Counted from the first letter of the stretch, positions 18,891-27,601 are shown. The stretch is 64,000 nt of DNA from Poindextera sp035604135 (GCA_035604135.1 DATNJB010000028.1:62001-126000), one strand, 5' to 3'. Program-made: numbers and translations. The notes: a model not told the origin generated them from the sequence alone.

Positions 18891-19697
18891 GTGTCGGCAG
18901 CCTACAAGATCCACCCGCTGAGCGCAGGATTCCGCTGGGAGGATCGCACCGCGCCGCTCCGGCGCCTGAGCGAGGATCAACGCGCCGCGTTCAGCCGCGA
19001 CGGCTTCGTCAAGGTCGAGGGCGCCTTCACGGCCGAAGAGATCGCCGCCGTCACCGCGGCCATCGATCCGCTGGAAGCGGAAGGCGAGGAGAAGCTGCGC
19101 GCCGCCGGCGGGACGGTCTCCATCGCCACCGCAGACGAGATCACCTTCACCACCCACATCGTGCGCAAATCGCCGGTGCTGAAGGCGTTCGCCGCGCACC
19201 CATTCGTCATCGACGTCTGCCACGACCTGCTGGGCGACGAGGTCCGCCTCTACTGGGACCAGTCGGTCTACAAGAAGACCGCACAGATGCGCGAATTTCC
19301 CTGGCATCAGGACAACGGCTACACCTTCATCGAGCCGCAGCAGTACCTGACCTTCTGGTTGCCGCTGGTCGACGTCGACGAGCAGAACGGCTGCCCGTGG
19401 ATGGCGCCGGGCCTGCACCGGCTGGGCACGCTCGACCATTGGACGACGCCGATCGGATACAAGTGCCTCGAGGATGTGCCGGACGCGGTGGCCGTGCCGG
19501 CCAGCGCGGGCGATGCGATCATCTTCTCGTCGCTCTCGCCGCACCGGACCGGCCCGAACCTTAAGACCGGCACCGTGCGCAAGGCCTACATCCTGCAGTA
19601 CGCCCACGACGGCTCGATCGCGACCCACCGCGACGGGCGCACGGCGACGCAGGATCATCCCGAGCGACAGTTCAAGATCCTCTCGGCGAGGGCCTGA
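18891..19697 (+). CDS. phytanoyl-CoA dioxygenase (PhyH) family protein
   Basis: 268 residues from a GTG at 18891 (MSAAYKIHPL), with GAAGGAA upstream. The Fe(II) ligands of the 2-oxoglutarate-dependent PhyH family are visible as WHQDNG (His and Asp, about 142-144) and the distal His in SLSPHRTGPN (about 219), near the residues expected to bind 2-oxoglutarate. The FSRDGFVKVEGAFTAEEI start is typical. Much longer in-frame versions run antisense through the aldehyde dehydrogenase and are not real. Its neighbours point to alpha-hydroxylation of a branched or complex acyl-CoA or acid. Confidence 0.88.
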   Translation: MSAAYKIHPLSAGFRWEDRTAPLRRLSEDQRAAFSRDGFVKVEGAFTAEEIAAVTAAIDPLEAEGEEKLRAAGGTVSIATADEITFTTHIVRKSPVLKAFAAHPFVIDVCHDLLGDEVRLYWDQSVYKKTAQMREFPWHQDNGYTFIEPQQYLTFWLPLVDVDEQNGCPWMAPGLHRLGTLDHWTTPIGYKCLEDVPDAVAVPASAGDAIIFSSLSPHRTGPNLKTGTVRKAYILQYAHDGSIATHRDGRTATQDHPERQFKILSARA

Positions 19698-19783
19698 CGC
19701 GGCGCGCCTTCCGCCACGTCCGGCTCTTGCGGATCGCGATTTTGCGCTAAGCGTCGGGAAGAGACCTTCGGGAGAGAGACGCC

Positions 19784-20887
19784 TTGGCAAGCCTTTCCGT
19801 CGAGGAGCGCGCCGCGCTCAGGGACTCCGTGCACCGGTTGCTCGCCGACCGCTCGAGCGAGGCGCACCTGCGGGCGACGATGGAAACGGACGCCGGCTAT
19901 GACACGGCGCTCTGGAAGCAGATCTCGGAGATGGGCGTCGCGGGCCTCGTCATCGACGAGGCGCACGGCGGCGCGGACGCCGGCCCGCTGGAGCTGGAGG
20001 CGGTGATGGAGGAGGCGGGCGCGGCGCTGCTGTGCAGCCCGCTGGTCGCCTCGAGCGTGCTCGCCGCCGAGCTCCTCCGCGCGCTGGGCGATGAAGAGGC
20101 CAACGCCCGCCTGCTGCCGGGGATCGCGGCCGGAACGACCATCGCCACCGCGGCGCTGACCGGCGAGGCGGGAAGCTGGACCGAGGACGGCGTAACCGTC
20201 TCGGCCTCGGCCGACGGCCGGCTGAGCGGGCTCGCGTCCTATGTCCTGCACGGCCAGAACGCCGACGTGCTGCTCGTCGTCGCCGACGGGCCTAACGGCC
20301 TGCAGGTGCTCGAGGTCGACCCCAAGGCCACCGGGGTGACGGTCAGCGCGCTGCCGACCTTCGATCACACGCTCCGCCTGGCCAAGGTCGTGTTCGACAA
20401 CGCCCACGGCCGAGCGCTCGCGGCATCCGGCCCAGTGTGGGCCGCCGTGCGTCAGGCGCTCGACCTGGCGTTGGTCGCGCTCGCCGGCGAGCAGGCGGGC
20501 GGCGCGCGACGGGTGCTGGAGTTCACCGTCGATTACGCCAAGACCCGCATCCAGTTCGGTCGCGCGATTGGCAGCTTCCAGGCGATCAAACACATGGCCG
20601 CCGACCTGTTGTTGGAAACCGAGTCCGCCATTTCGGCGGCGCGCAACGCGGCGCAGAAGCTGGCCGACGGCGCGCCCGACGCGGCAGAGGCCATCGCGCT
20701 CGCCGCCTTCGCCTGCGCCGACGCCTTCACCAAGACAACAGCCGACGCCGTCCAGATGCACGGCGGCATCGCGTTTACCTGGGCGCACCCGGCCCACCTG
20801 TACCTCCGCCGCGCCCGCGCCGACGCCCAGCTGTTCGGCGCGCCGGCGTCTCACCGTGAACGCTACCTCGAAGCCCTGGGAGCCTAG
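19784..20887 (+). CDS. acyl-CoA dehydrogenase, small/divergent subunit
   Basis: 367 residues from a TTG at 19784 behind GGGAGAGAGA. It keeps the C-terminal acyl-CoA dehydrogenase fold (YAKTRIQFGRAIGSFQAIKH, then VQMHGGIAFTWAHPAHLYLR). The usual YSEPGAGSD loop is replaced by a short variant (LTGEAGSWTEDGV), so its FAD/substrate loop is reduced. It is followed after four bases by a full-length acyl-CoA dehydrogenase. Such pairs form alpha2beta2 enzymes in actinobacterial steroid side-chain breakdown (FadE28/FadE29 type), where one subunit lacks part of the active site. By analogy these two probably assemble together. Confidence 0.85.
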   Translation: MASLSVEERAALRDSVHRLLADRSSEAHLRATMETDAGYDTALWKQISEMGVAGLVIDEAHGGADAGPLELEAVMEEAGAALLCSPLVASSVLAAELLRALGDEEANARLLPGIAAGTTIATAALTGEAGSWTEDGVTVSASADGRLSGLASYVLHGQNADVLLVVADGPNGLQVLEVDPKATGVTVSALPTFDHTLRLAKVVFDNAHGRALAASGPVWAAVRQALDLALVALAGEQAGGARRVLEFTVDYAKTRIQFGRAIGSFQAIKHMAADLLLETESAISAARNAAQKLADGAPDAAEAIALAAFACADAFTKTTADAVQMHGGIAFTWAHPAHLYLRRARADAQLFGAPASHRERYLEALGA

Positions 20888-20891
20888 AGCC

Positions 20892-22109
20892 ATGGACGAC
20901 GCAGCACAGGTCGCCCTGATGACAGACGAGCAGCTCCGCGCGGAGGTCGCCGCGTGGCTGAAGGACAACTGGGACGGCTCGGTCCGCGCGCCGCAGGGCG
21001 GCGGCGATGTGACCGGCTACCGCGCCTGGATCGCCAAGGTGGTCGAAGCCCGCTGGGCCGCGCCGCGCTGGCCGGTGGCGTGGTACGGGCGCGGGCTCTC
21101 GAACGACCAGGGGCGCATCGTCGAACGCGAGTTCGCCCGCGCCGGCGCGCCGGGCACCGGCCAGGATCGCACCCAGCTCTACGCCAACACCCTCCTCGCA
21201 CGCGGGACGGACGCGCTCAAAGCCAAGCTCATCGGCCCGATCCTGAAGGGCGAGGTGACGATGTGCCTGCTCTATTCCGAGCCGGGCGCAGGCTCCGACC
21301 TCGCCGGGGTGCGCACCCGCGCTGACCTTCACGGCGATCACTATGTGGTCAACGGCCAGAAGGTCTGGACCTCGACGGCGGCCACCGCCGACTACGGCAT
21401 GCTGATCGCCCGCACGAACTGGGACGCGCCGAAGCACCAGGGTCTGAGCTTTTTCTTCCTGCCGATGAAGCAGAAGGGCGTCGAGGTCCGCCCGCTGAGG
21501 CAGATCACCAACGAAAGCCACTTCAACGAGGTCTTCTTCACCGACGCCATCGTGCCGGCTGAGAACCTGCTGGGCGAACTCGGCCAAGGCTGGAGCGTGT
21601 TGCAGACCGCGCTCGCCTACGAGCGCTCGGTGATGGGGGAGGGCGCCAGGGGCCCGCGCAGCGGGGTGGCCGAGAGCGCCGGCGAGGAGCCGCTGATCGC
21701 GCTCGCCCGCGAGGCGGGCCGGCTCTCCGACCCGCTGCTGCGCCAGGATATCGCCAAGGTGGTCGCCTACAAGCGCCTGAACGCGCTGAACACCGCCCGC
21801 GCCAAGGCGGACCTCGCCCAGGGCACATCCTCGCCGGTCATGAGCCTCGGCAAGCTCGCCATGTCGCGCATCCTGCACGAGGAGGCGCGCGTGCGGACCG
21901 CCATCCTGGGGGCCGGGAGCCTGCTCGAGGGCAAGAACCATCCGCGCGCCGAAGACGCCAACTTCCTGACGCTGAACGCCTATTTCACGTCCATCGGCGG
22001 CGGCACCGACCAGATCCAGCGCAACATCATCGGCGAGCGCGTGCTGGGCTTGCCCAAGGAGCCCGAGGTCGACCGCGACGTGCCGTTCCGCGAGGTGAAG
22101 GGCGGATGA
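20892..22109 (+). CDS. acyl-CoA dehydrogenase, large subunit
   Basis: 405 residues from ATG 20892, four bases after the previous stop. It has a complete YSEPGAGSDLAGVRTRADL motif, DHYVVNGQKVWTS, and the C-terminal GGGTDQIQRNIIGERVLGLP signature. Its N-terminus (DEQLRAEVAAWLKDNWDG) is typical of the branch paired with short partners. Expected reaction: FAD-dependent alpha,beta-desaturation of an acyl-CoA, probably a bulky one. Its stop codon overlaps the start of the following secreted-protein gene (ATGA). Confidence 0.92.
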   Translation: MDDAAQVALMTDEQLRAEVAAWLKDNWDGSVRAPQGGGDVTGYRAWIAKVVEARWAAPRWPVAWYGRGLSNDQGRIVEREFARAGAPGTGQDRTQLYANTLLARGTDALKAKLIGPILKGEVTMCLLYSEPGAGSDLAGVRTRADLHGDHYVVNGQKVWTSTAATADYGMLIARTNWDAPKHQGLSFFFLPMKQKGVEVRPLRQITNESHFNEVFFTDAIVPAENLLGELGQGWSVLQTALAYERSVMGEGARGPRSGVAESAGEEPLIALAREAGRLSDPLLRQDIAKVVAYKRLNALNTARAKADLAQGTSSPVMSLGKLAMSRILHEEARVRTAILGAGSLLEGKNHPRAEDANFLTLNAYFTSIGGGTDQIQRNIIGERVLGLPKEPEVDRDVPFREVKGG

Positions 22110-22807
22110 GGGTGTTGGCGTTCGTCCTCGCGGCGACGTTCGCCACCGCCAGCGCTGCGGCCGCCGCGCCCTGGCAGGCGGTCGAGACGACGCACATCGG
22201 CGGCTACGTGCTGACCGTTGAGAGCGAGGACGGGGCCGACGACAGTCCGCGCCTGGTCATCGCAGCGCCAGGCGGCCACACGACCACCCTCTCGCTCAAC
22301 GGCGGGCTGGCGGCCGTCAAGGACGCCATGACGACCAAGTCGCTCGCCGCCCTGAACACGCTGAATTCCAAGTATCTCTACGCCACGGACGCGCTGAAGG
22401 ACCGCGCCAGCGGCGATAGGCTCGTGCTGGTGTTCGGCGCGGCGGAAGACCCCGATCCCTGGGCGATCCGTGTGCTGCACCTTGCGGCCAACGGCCAGGT
22501 TCAGACGGTGTTTTCGGAAGACGCGTTCGAGCTGACCGCGATCGCCGACCTGAACAAGGACGGCGTGCCCGAGCTGATCGGCCGGCCGAGCTACTCGCAG
22601 ATGGATAATCGCTGTATCGCCACCTACGACCCGCAGGCCGTCTACCGGCTGAGCGGCGGCAGTTATGTCTACGACGAGGCGTTGTCGAAGACCTACAACC
22701 TGACCCACCGCTACGTCTGGGCAGGCCCCCACTCCCGCGAAGACGTCGGCGTCGACCTCTGCAACAAGAGCGGCCCGAAGCTCGTCCCAGCCCCGAAGAC
22801 CGGGTAG
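22106..22807 (+). CDS. secreted hypothetical protein with an FG-GAP/VCBS-like segment
   Basis: 233 residues. The start ATG at 22106 overlaps the preceding dehydrogenase stop as ATGA, which indicates translational coupling. A signal peptide (LAFVLAATFATASAAAAAPW) predicts export. The middle has ITAIADLNKDGVPELIG-like sequence (ELTAIADLNKDGVPELIG), a calcium-loop pattern (DxNxDG) as in FG-GAP repeats. Two cysteines, in DNRCIATY and VDLCNKSG, could form a disulfide. It is odd that an exported protein is coupled to a cytoplasmic enzyme; the overlap may be incidental. Function unknown. Confidence 0.75.
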   Translation: MRVLAFVLAATFATASAAAAAPWQAVETTHIGGYVLTVESEDGADDSPRLVIAAPGGHTTTLSLNGGLAAVKDAMTTKSLAALNTLNSKYLYATDALKDRASGDRLVLVFGAAEDPDPWAIRVLHLAANGQVQTVFSEDAFELTAIADLNKDGVPELIGRPSYSQMDNRCIATYDPQAVYRLSGGSYVYDEALSKTYNLTHRYVWAGPHSREDVGVDLCNKSGPKLVPAPKTG

Positions 22808-22822
22808 GCGATTGGCAGACGG

Positions 22823-24721
22823 CTAGGAAAGCCCGGCGGCCGCGTCGGCGAAGCGGGCGGCTTCGCTGTCGCCGCGCAGGCGGAGCACCGGACCGCGGCT
22901 CGCCGCAGCCAGTTGCGCCTCGAGCGCCGGCGACCAGCGCCCGAACTCGAGCACCAGGCGTGCGTAACGCCATCCGAACCCCTCCTCGCAGCCGTCGGGG
23001 CGGTCGGCCCTCGGCCGGTCGCGATGCGTCACGGTCTTGCGCCAGGAGCGGAGGAGGCGGCGCCATGCCGGCTGGTCGAGCCAGATGACCAGATCGGCTT
23101 GCGGCAGCGTGAGCGCCGACGCCTCGCCGTAGCTTCCATCGACGACCCAGCCGTCGGTGGGCAGCGACGCGGCGAGATCGGCGCTGAAGGCGTCCGGCGC
23201 GCGCCGCGTCCAGCCAGGCCCATAGGCCAGGCGGTCGAGGTGGATGACGGGCAGGCCCAGGGTCTCGCCCAGACGGCGCGCCAGGGTGGACTTGCCAGCC
23301 CCGCCGCCGCCCAGGATGGCGATGCGGCGGAGCGTCGCGGGGAGCGCGACGGGGCGGGCCGCCGTGGCGATCCAGACCCGCGTCCACGCCGAGCCCGCCC
23401 AGAGCGCCGCCAGCACCATGGCGTCGACGGTGGTCACGCCGGTCAGCACCGCGATCATGCCGACGAGCCCCTGGTGCAGGCCAATGCCGATCCAGATCAT
23501 CAGCGGCAGCTGTACGAACCAGAGGCTGGCGAACGGCACGACAGCGGCGATCTTGGTGGCGCCCGCGCCGCGGAACGAATAGCCCAGCGCGATCGCGGCG
23601 GTGTTGATCGCCACCCCGAAGCCCACGATGCGAGCCGGCAGGATGGCCATGGCCAGCGTGGCGGGATCGCGCAGGAAGAGGCTGAGCAGCGCGTGCGGGG
23701 CAAGCGCCAGCACGAGCCCCATGGGCGCGGTGATCGCGACCACGACCCCCGTCGTCCGCCATCCCCAGGTGCGCGCGTCGCGCGCGTCGCCGCGCCCGAG
23801 CGCCTGGCCGACCAGGGTGGCGGCCGCGGCGCCGAGGCCCGTGCCGGTCTGGGTCGGCACGTTGGTCAGCGTGAGCAGCACGTTGGCGATCGCCGCGGGC
23901 GCGGCCCCCAGCTGCGCGATGACGGCGAACACGCCCATCAGCGCCACCTGCAACAGGCTTTGTTGCGCGCTGATCGGCCAGCCGATGGCGGCGATCTCGG
24001 CGACGCCGCCCAAGCGCGGCCGGACGCTCAGGAAGCCGGGGATGAGGCGGAGCGCAAGGCCGCCCTGCACCGCGATGCAGGCCAGCATGGCGCCGTCCAT
24101 CGCCAGCGCTCCGCCGATCGCGCCGAACCCGCGCACCGGCCCCCAGCCCAACACGAAGAGGAACGTCAGCCCGACCTGCAGCGGCGCCGACACGGCCGTC
24201 ACCGCCGTCGCGATCATCGGCCGTCCCGAGCCGATCCAGGCGGCGTTGATCGGCAGCGTGACGGCCAGGAAGACCATCGAGGGCGCTGCGACCACGATCC
24301 AGGCGCCGCCGGCCGCGGCCGCCGCATGGTCGGGTAGGATGATCGCGACCAGCGACGGGCCGATCACCCAGGCGACCGCCGCAACGGCCATCGCCAGTGG
24401 AATCGCGCCGGCGTGCGCCGCGGCCAGGACGTCCGCGATCCGGCCGGGGCGGCCCGCGCCGGTCGTGCGCGCGACGATCGCCTGCACGCCGGTGTCGACG
24501 CCGTAGAGCAGGGCGCAGATCGCGCCGTAGATGGCGCTGCCGGCGCCGACGCCGGCGATGGCGGCGTTGCCCAGCCGCCCCAGCATGCCGACGGTCGCGA
24601 TGTCGACCGCGGTGTAGATCATGAAGAAACCGACCAGCGGCGCGGCAAGGGTGAAGATCGGGCGCACCCCGCGCAGGGAGGTCGGTGGTGCGGGGCGGGC
24701 GGCGTGCAGGGCGGCGTCCAA
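22823..24721 (-). CDS. MATE-type transporter fused to a P-loop (FlaR/adenylate-kinase-like) domain
   Basis: 632 residues. Residues ~20-455 form a MATE-family multidrug/metabolite antiporter with about 12 hydrophobic segments, beginning with FTLAAPLVGFFMIYTAVDIA; the second half repeats the fold (IAAIGWPISAQQSLLQVALM). After an Arg-rich linker (ARPVALPATLRR, about 452-466) comes a P-loop NTPase of about 168 residues: Walker A LGGGGAGKSTLARRLG (about 470), then GLPVIHLDRLAYGPGW and GWVVDGSYG, which match DNA-topology-modulation FlaR-like kinases. No stop or frame change separates the halves, so this is one predicted polypeptide. It is transcribed divergently from the LysR gene. Confidence 0.85.
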   Translation of the reverse strand: MDAALHAARPAPPTSLRGVRPIFTLAAPLVGFFMIYTAVDIATVGMLGRLGNAAIAGVGAGSAIYGAICALLYGVDTGVQAIVARTTGAGRPGRIADVLAAAHAGAIPLAMAVAAVAWVIGPSLVAIILPDHAAAAAGGAWIVVAAPSMVFLAVTLPINAAWIGSGRPMIATAVTAVSAPLQVGLTFLFVLGWGPVRGFGAIGGALAMDGAMLACIAVQGGLALRLIPGFLSVRPRLGGVAEIAAIGWPISAQQSLLQVALMGVFAVIAQLGAAPAAIANVLLTLTNVPTQTGTGLGAAAATLVGQALGRGDARDARTWGWRTTGVVVAITAPMGLVLALAPHALLSLFLRDPATLAMAILPARIVGFGVAINTAAIALGYSFRGAGATKIAAVVPFASLWFVQLPLMIWIGIGLHQGLVGMIAVLTGVTTVDAMVLAALWAGSAWTRVWIATAARPVALPATLRRIAILGGGGAGKSTLARRLGETLGLPVIHLDRLAYGPGWTRRAPDAFSADLAASLPTDGWVVDGSYGEASALTLPQADLVIWLDQPAWRRLLRSWRKTVTHRDRPRADRPDGCEEGFGWRYARLVLEFGRWSPALEAQLAAASRGPVLRLRGDSEAARFADAAAGLS

Positions 24722-24834
24722 GGGACTCTCCTGTGCGAGGCGCTAGAGGCGGGCGCGGACCGGCTGTTCGCGCCGGGGATGCTCGCCGGACCGGCTCCGA
24801 CGGTGATGCTAGACGCACCGGCTCATTCGGATTA

Positions 24835-24844
24835 CTGAATTCAG
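24835..24844. promoter_or_regulatory. palindrome next to the LysR start, possible operator
   Basis: CTGAATTCAG is a perfect 10-base palindrome three bases before the LysR ATG, followed by a second GAATTC 13 bases downstream inside the coding start. The 126-base divergent region (24722-24847) also contains the promoter of the MATE fusion gene. LysR regulators often bind such sites in divergent spacers to control themselves and the neighbour. Regulation of the transporter is inferred, not shown. Confidence 0.3.
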
Positions 24845-24847
24845 TCG

Positions 24848-25795
24848 ATGAGTGAATTCGATCAATTGCAAATCAGGAAGGTGGACGGCGGCCTGCTGCT
24901 CATCTTCCGCGAGCTTCTGGCGCGGCGGCGAGCCAGCGAGGTCGCCGCCCAGCTGGGCCTCAGCCCTTCGGCGATCAGTCATGCGTTGAGACGCCTGCGG
25001 GATCTGTTCGGCGAGCCGCTGTTCGTCCGCCGCTCGCACGGGCTGGAGCCGACCCAACACGCCCTGGAACTCGCCCCACGGATTGAGGCTCTGATCGAGC
25101 TGATCGGCCAGACGGTGTCTACCGCTCAGGCGTTCGACCCGGCGAAGGCCAAGCGGCGGTTCCGCATCGCGTGTCAGGGTTCGCTCGCCAGCCTCATCGG
25201 CGGCCACCTGACCGCCGCGTTCCGCCGCCTCGCGCCCGGCTGCGCATTCTCGATCCGATCTGTGATCCTTGACCGTGCGTTGCGCGCCGTTCGTCGCGGA
25301 GAGGCGGACGTCGCGCTCGGCGCCTTCCGACAGATTCCGCAGGGTCTGGCCGCCGCGACGTTGTTCGAGGACCCGTATGTGGTCATCGCGCGCAAGGGAC
25401 ACCCACATGTCGACGGCGCGGTCGACCTGGCCACCTATACGCTCGGCGGTCACATCTTCGTCGGCGATCCGGATGGCGCGCTCACCGACGAAGCGCCGGT
25501 CGACCGCGAGACAGTGAACGCGACCTACGGCGGGATGCCTGGACCGGAGAGTGTCTGGACCCAGGGGTACGTCTCGCAGTGGGAGACGGCGATGCTGCTG
25601 GTGGCGACGACCAATGCGCTGGCCGATTGCCCACGCAGCCTGGCCCGGCGTTACGCCGACCGCCTCGGCTTGCAGGTGCTCGATCCGCCGTTCGCGCCGT
25701 TCCGGTTCACCGTGCAGACCGTGCGGCGCGCCGACGTCGCCGATCCGGGTCTCGACTGGTGCATGGACCGCATCGCCGAGGCGGTGGCGACGTGA
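24848..25795 (+). CDS. LysR-family transcriptional regulator
   Basis: 315 residues. The N-terminal winged helix-turn-helix runs from about residue 14 to 65 (LLLIFRELLARRRASEVAAQ, LSPSAISHALRRLRDLFGEP, LFVRRSHGLEPT), the classic LysR pattern. The rest is a two-lobed effector-binding domain (RRFRIACQGSLASLIGGHL..., GEADVALGAF). The ATG at 24848 lacks a strong Shine-Dalgarno and lies next to a palindrome. It faces the MATE-kinase fusion gene and probably controls it or itself. Effector unknown; the pattern resembles NodD/NahR-type LysR proteins that often sense aromatic ligands. Confidence 0.9.
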   Translation: MSEFDQLQIRKVDGGLLLIFRELLARRRASEVAAQLGLSPSAISHALRRLRDLFGEPLFVRRSHGLEPTQHALELAPRIEALIELIGQTVSTAQAFDPAKAKRRFRIACQGSLASLIGGHLTAAFRRLAPGCAFSIRSVILDRALRAVRRGEADVALGAFRQIPQGLAAATLFEDPYVVIARKGHPHVDGAVDLATYTLGGHIFVGDPDGALTDEAPVDRETVNATYGGMPGPESVWTQGYVSQWETAMLLVATTNALADCPRSLARRYADRLGLQVLDPPFAPFRFTVQTVRRADVADPGLDWCMDRIAEAVAT

Positions 25796-25918
25796 CTGAC
25801 CAGGCCCCTCGCTCAGCCGCTCAGCGCTTGCTGACGCTGCGCGTCGGACGCCACGCCCCGGTCCTCAGCTGTGAGAGCGCGCTTTGGCGTGCGGCGGCTT
25901 CGCACTAAGGAGTCGCCG

Positions 25919-26653
25919 ATGGCCAATCTGCAGGACATCGGCGCTCTTCTGCGCGACCGCCTCCCGGCCGATCGTCCATACGTGGTCGCGATCACGGGGG
26001 GCGTGGCCGTCGGAAAGAGCGTGCTGGCCGCCCAGCTGGCGAACGATATCGCCGCCTGGGCCGAGCGGCCGAGCGTGGCGATCGTCGGCACAGACGGGTT
26101 CCTGTTCGACAACGCGACGCTGGAGGCGAGGGGCCTCGGCCCGCGCAAGGGGTTCCCCGAGAGTTATGACGTCGAGGGCTTCCGCGCCGCGCTGACGACA
26201 ATCCGTACCGGACCCACGTCGTTCCCCGGCTACTCGCACGCGACCTACAACGTCGAGCCGGCGTTGACGCGCACGCTTTCGCCGCCCGACGTCCTGGTCG
26301 TCGAGGGGCTCGGGCTGCACGTCGACCACGGCGCCGACGCCAGCGGCCGGCCGTTGATCGATGTGCTGATCTACCTCGACGCCGAGCCAGACCACCTCGA
26401 GGCCTGGTTCACCGCGCGGCTGATCGGGCTGATGATCGCCGCACGCGACGATCCGACCTCCTTCTACGCGCGCTTCCTCGACTTCGACGACGCCGGGCGG
26501 CGGGCTTTCGCCAAGATGGTCTGGACACGGATCAACCTGCCGAACCTGACCGAGCACATCTCGGCCGCGCGGGATCTGGCCGACATCGTGGTGCGCAAGG
26601 GCGCCGATCACGCGATCGAGGCGATCGAGGCCCGCCAACCCGCCAGCCATTGA
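25919..26653 (+). CDS. type I pantothenate-kinase-like P-loop kinase, short form
   Basis: 244 residues from ATG 25919, with TAAGGAG upstream. The Walker A is AITGGVAVGKSVLAAQL (about 24-40). TDGFLFDNATLEARG and PRKGFPESYDVEGFR (about 60-92) match the signature of CoaA (type I pantothenate kinase); PGYSHATYNVEP and VVEGLGLHVDHG continue it. E. coli CoaA is about 316 residues, so this protein lacks part of the N-terminal region. It may be a pantothenate kinase or a related kinase for another hydroxylated small molecule. Confidence 0.75.
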   Translation: MANLQDIGALLRDRLPADRPYVVAITGGVAVGKSVLAAQLANDIAAWAERPSVAIVGTDGFLFDNATLEARGLGPRKGFPESYDVEGFRAALTTIRTGPTSFPGYSHATYNVEPALTRTLSPPDVLVVEGLGLHVDHGADASGRPLIDVLIYLDAEPDHLEAWFTARLIGLMIAARDDPTSFYARFLDFDDAGRRAFAKMVWTRINLPNLTEHISAARDLADIVVRKGADHAIEAIEARQPASH

Positions 26654-26738
26654 GACGCCGCTCGCGATCTCATCGGGTGCTATGCTGGCCCGTCGGCGCC
26701 TGCAGGCCGCTTCTGACAAGCAGCGAACGGAGAGGGTG

Positions 26739-26951
26739 ATGACAAGGCTTTTGGTCGCGGCATGCCTGATGGTCACGGCGCTGGCGCAGACGGCGGCGGC
26801 GCATCCTCAACGTGCGATGCACATCTGCAAGCCGGGCTATTCCTGGCGGAAGGTCTGCCTCCAGCTCGGCCCAGCCGCCCCAGGGCGCCTCTTCGGCGCC
26901 TGCCTCAAGACCGGCTACGGCTGCGTCGGCCCGCCTCCGCGCATCCAGTAG
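26739..26951 (+). CDS. small secreted Cys-containing protein, 70 aa
   Basis: The ATG at 26739 (MTRLLVAACLMVTALAQTAA) is preceded by GGAGAGGG; a longer frame upstream is less likely. A signal peptide is predicted with cleavage after AAAH or so. The mature part is about 48 residues with four cysteines (ICKPGYSW, KVCLQLG, GACLKTGYGC), enough for two disulfides, and is basic with a Pro-rich end. Function unknown; the small size and paired cysteines recall periplasmic inhibitors or small folding domains, but there is no specific match. Confidence 0.55.
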   Translation: MTRLLVAACLMVTALAQTAAAHPQRAMHICKPGYSWRKVCLQLGPAAPGRLFGACLKTGYGCVGPPPRIQ

Positions 26952-27045
26952 CAGCGCTGTTGCGCCTCGATGACACGCGATCGAGGCGCGCCGCTGAGCG
27001 CCATTGAGGGCGTCTGCCCCGGCGGCTATCGTCCCCGAGTCGCCC

Positions 27046-27594
27046 ATGGACACACCCCTTCTCGCGCTGGCCGTCTTGGCCGCCTGGATGCCGGGCTGGG
27101 CGCCGTCCTGGCTGGGCGGGCCGCACCGCGCGCCGCCGCCCGAGATCTGGCACGGCGCGCGCTTTGGCATGACGCCGGCGCAGGTGCTCAGGCTCTTTCC
27201 GGCCGCCCGGCCCACGGTCGCCGGAGCATCCCTCGCCGGCGACGTCGAAGGCGCCTCTATGCTCACGCGGGTTGCCGATCACGACACGGTCGCCCGCTTT
27301 TTCTTCGGCAAGAAGGGTTTGAGCACGGTGGAGCTCGACATCGTCGACATCGAGACCGGGCGCACAGCGGCGAACCTTCTGGAAGCCCACGAGTTCGGCG
27401 AGCTCCTCGCCCAGAAATACGGTCCGGCGCAGGTCTGCGCGTCGCCACAGCCACAGGCGCTCGTGCAAAGCTACCGGTGCCGCTGGACGACGGATCTTGT
27501 GCGAGTCGAGCTCGAGTACCGCGAAGCCGCGCCGCCGCCGACCCTGACCGTGGTCTACCGCCTGAACGTCGACGCCGCCGGCTCCGGCCTCTGA
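27046..27594 (+). CDS. exported hypothetical protein, 182 aa
   Basis: The ATG at 27046 gives an N-terminus with a hydrophobic stretch (LLALAVLAAWMPGWAPSWL) that could be a signal peptide or anchor. The next part, HGARFGMTPAQVLRLFPAA, is a motif frequent in exported bacterial proteins whose domain compares two states, but I cannot name it with certainty. Two cysteines (AQVCASPQP, YRCRWT) may pair. It ends 7 bases before the convergent M28 peptidase stop. Function unknown. Confidence 0.6.
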   Translation: MDTPLLALAVLAAWMPGWAPSWLGGPHRAPPPEIWHGARFGMTPAQVLRLFPAARPTVAGASLAGDVEGASMLTRVADHDTVARFFFGKKGLSTVELDIVDIETGRTAANLLEAHEFGELLAQKYGPAQVCASPQPQALVQSYRCRWTTDLVRVELEYREAAPPPTLTVVYRLNVDAAGSGL

Positions 27595-27601
27595 CCCACG
27601 C

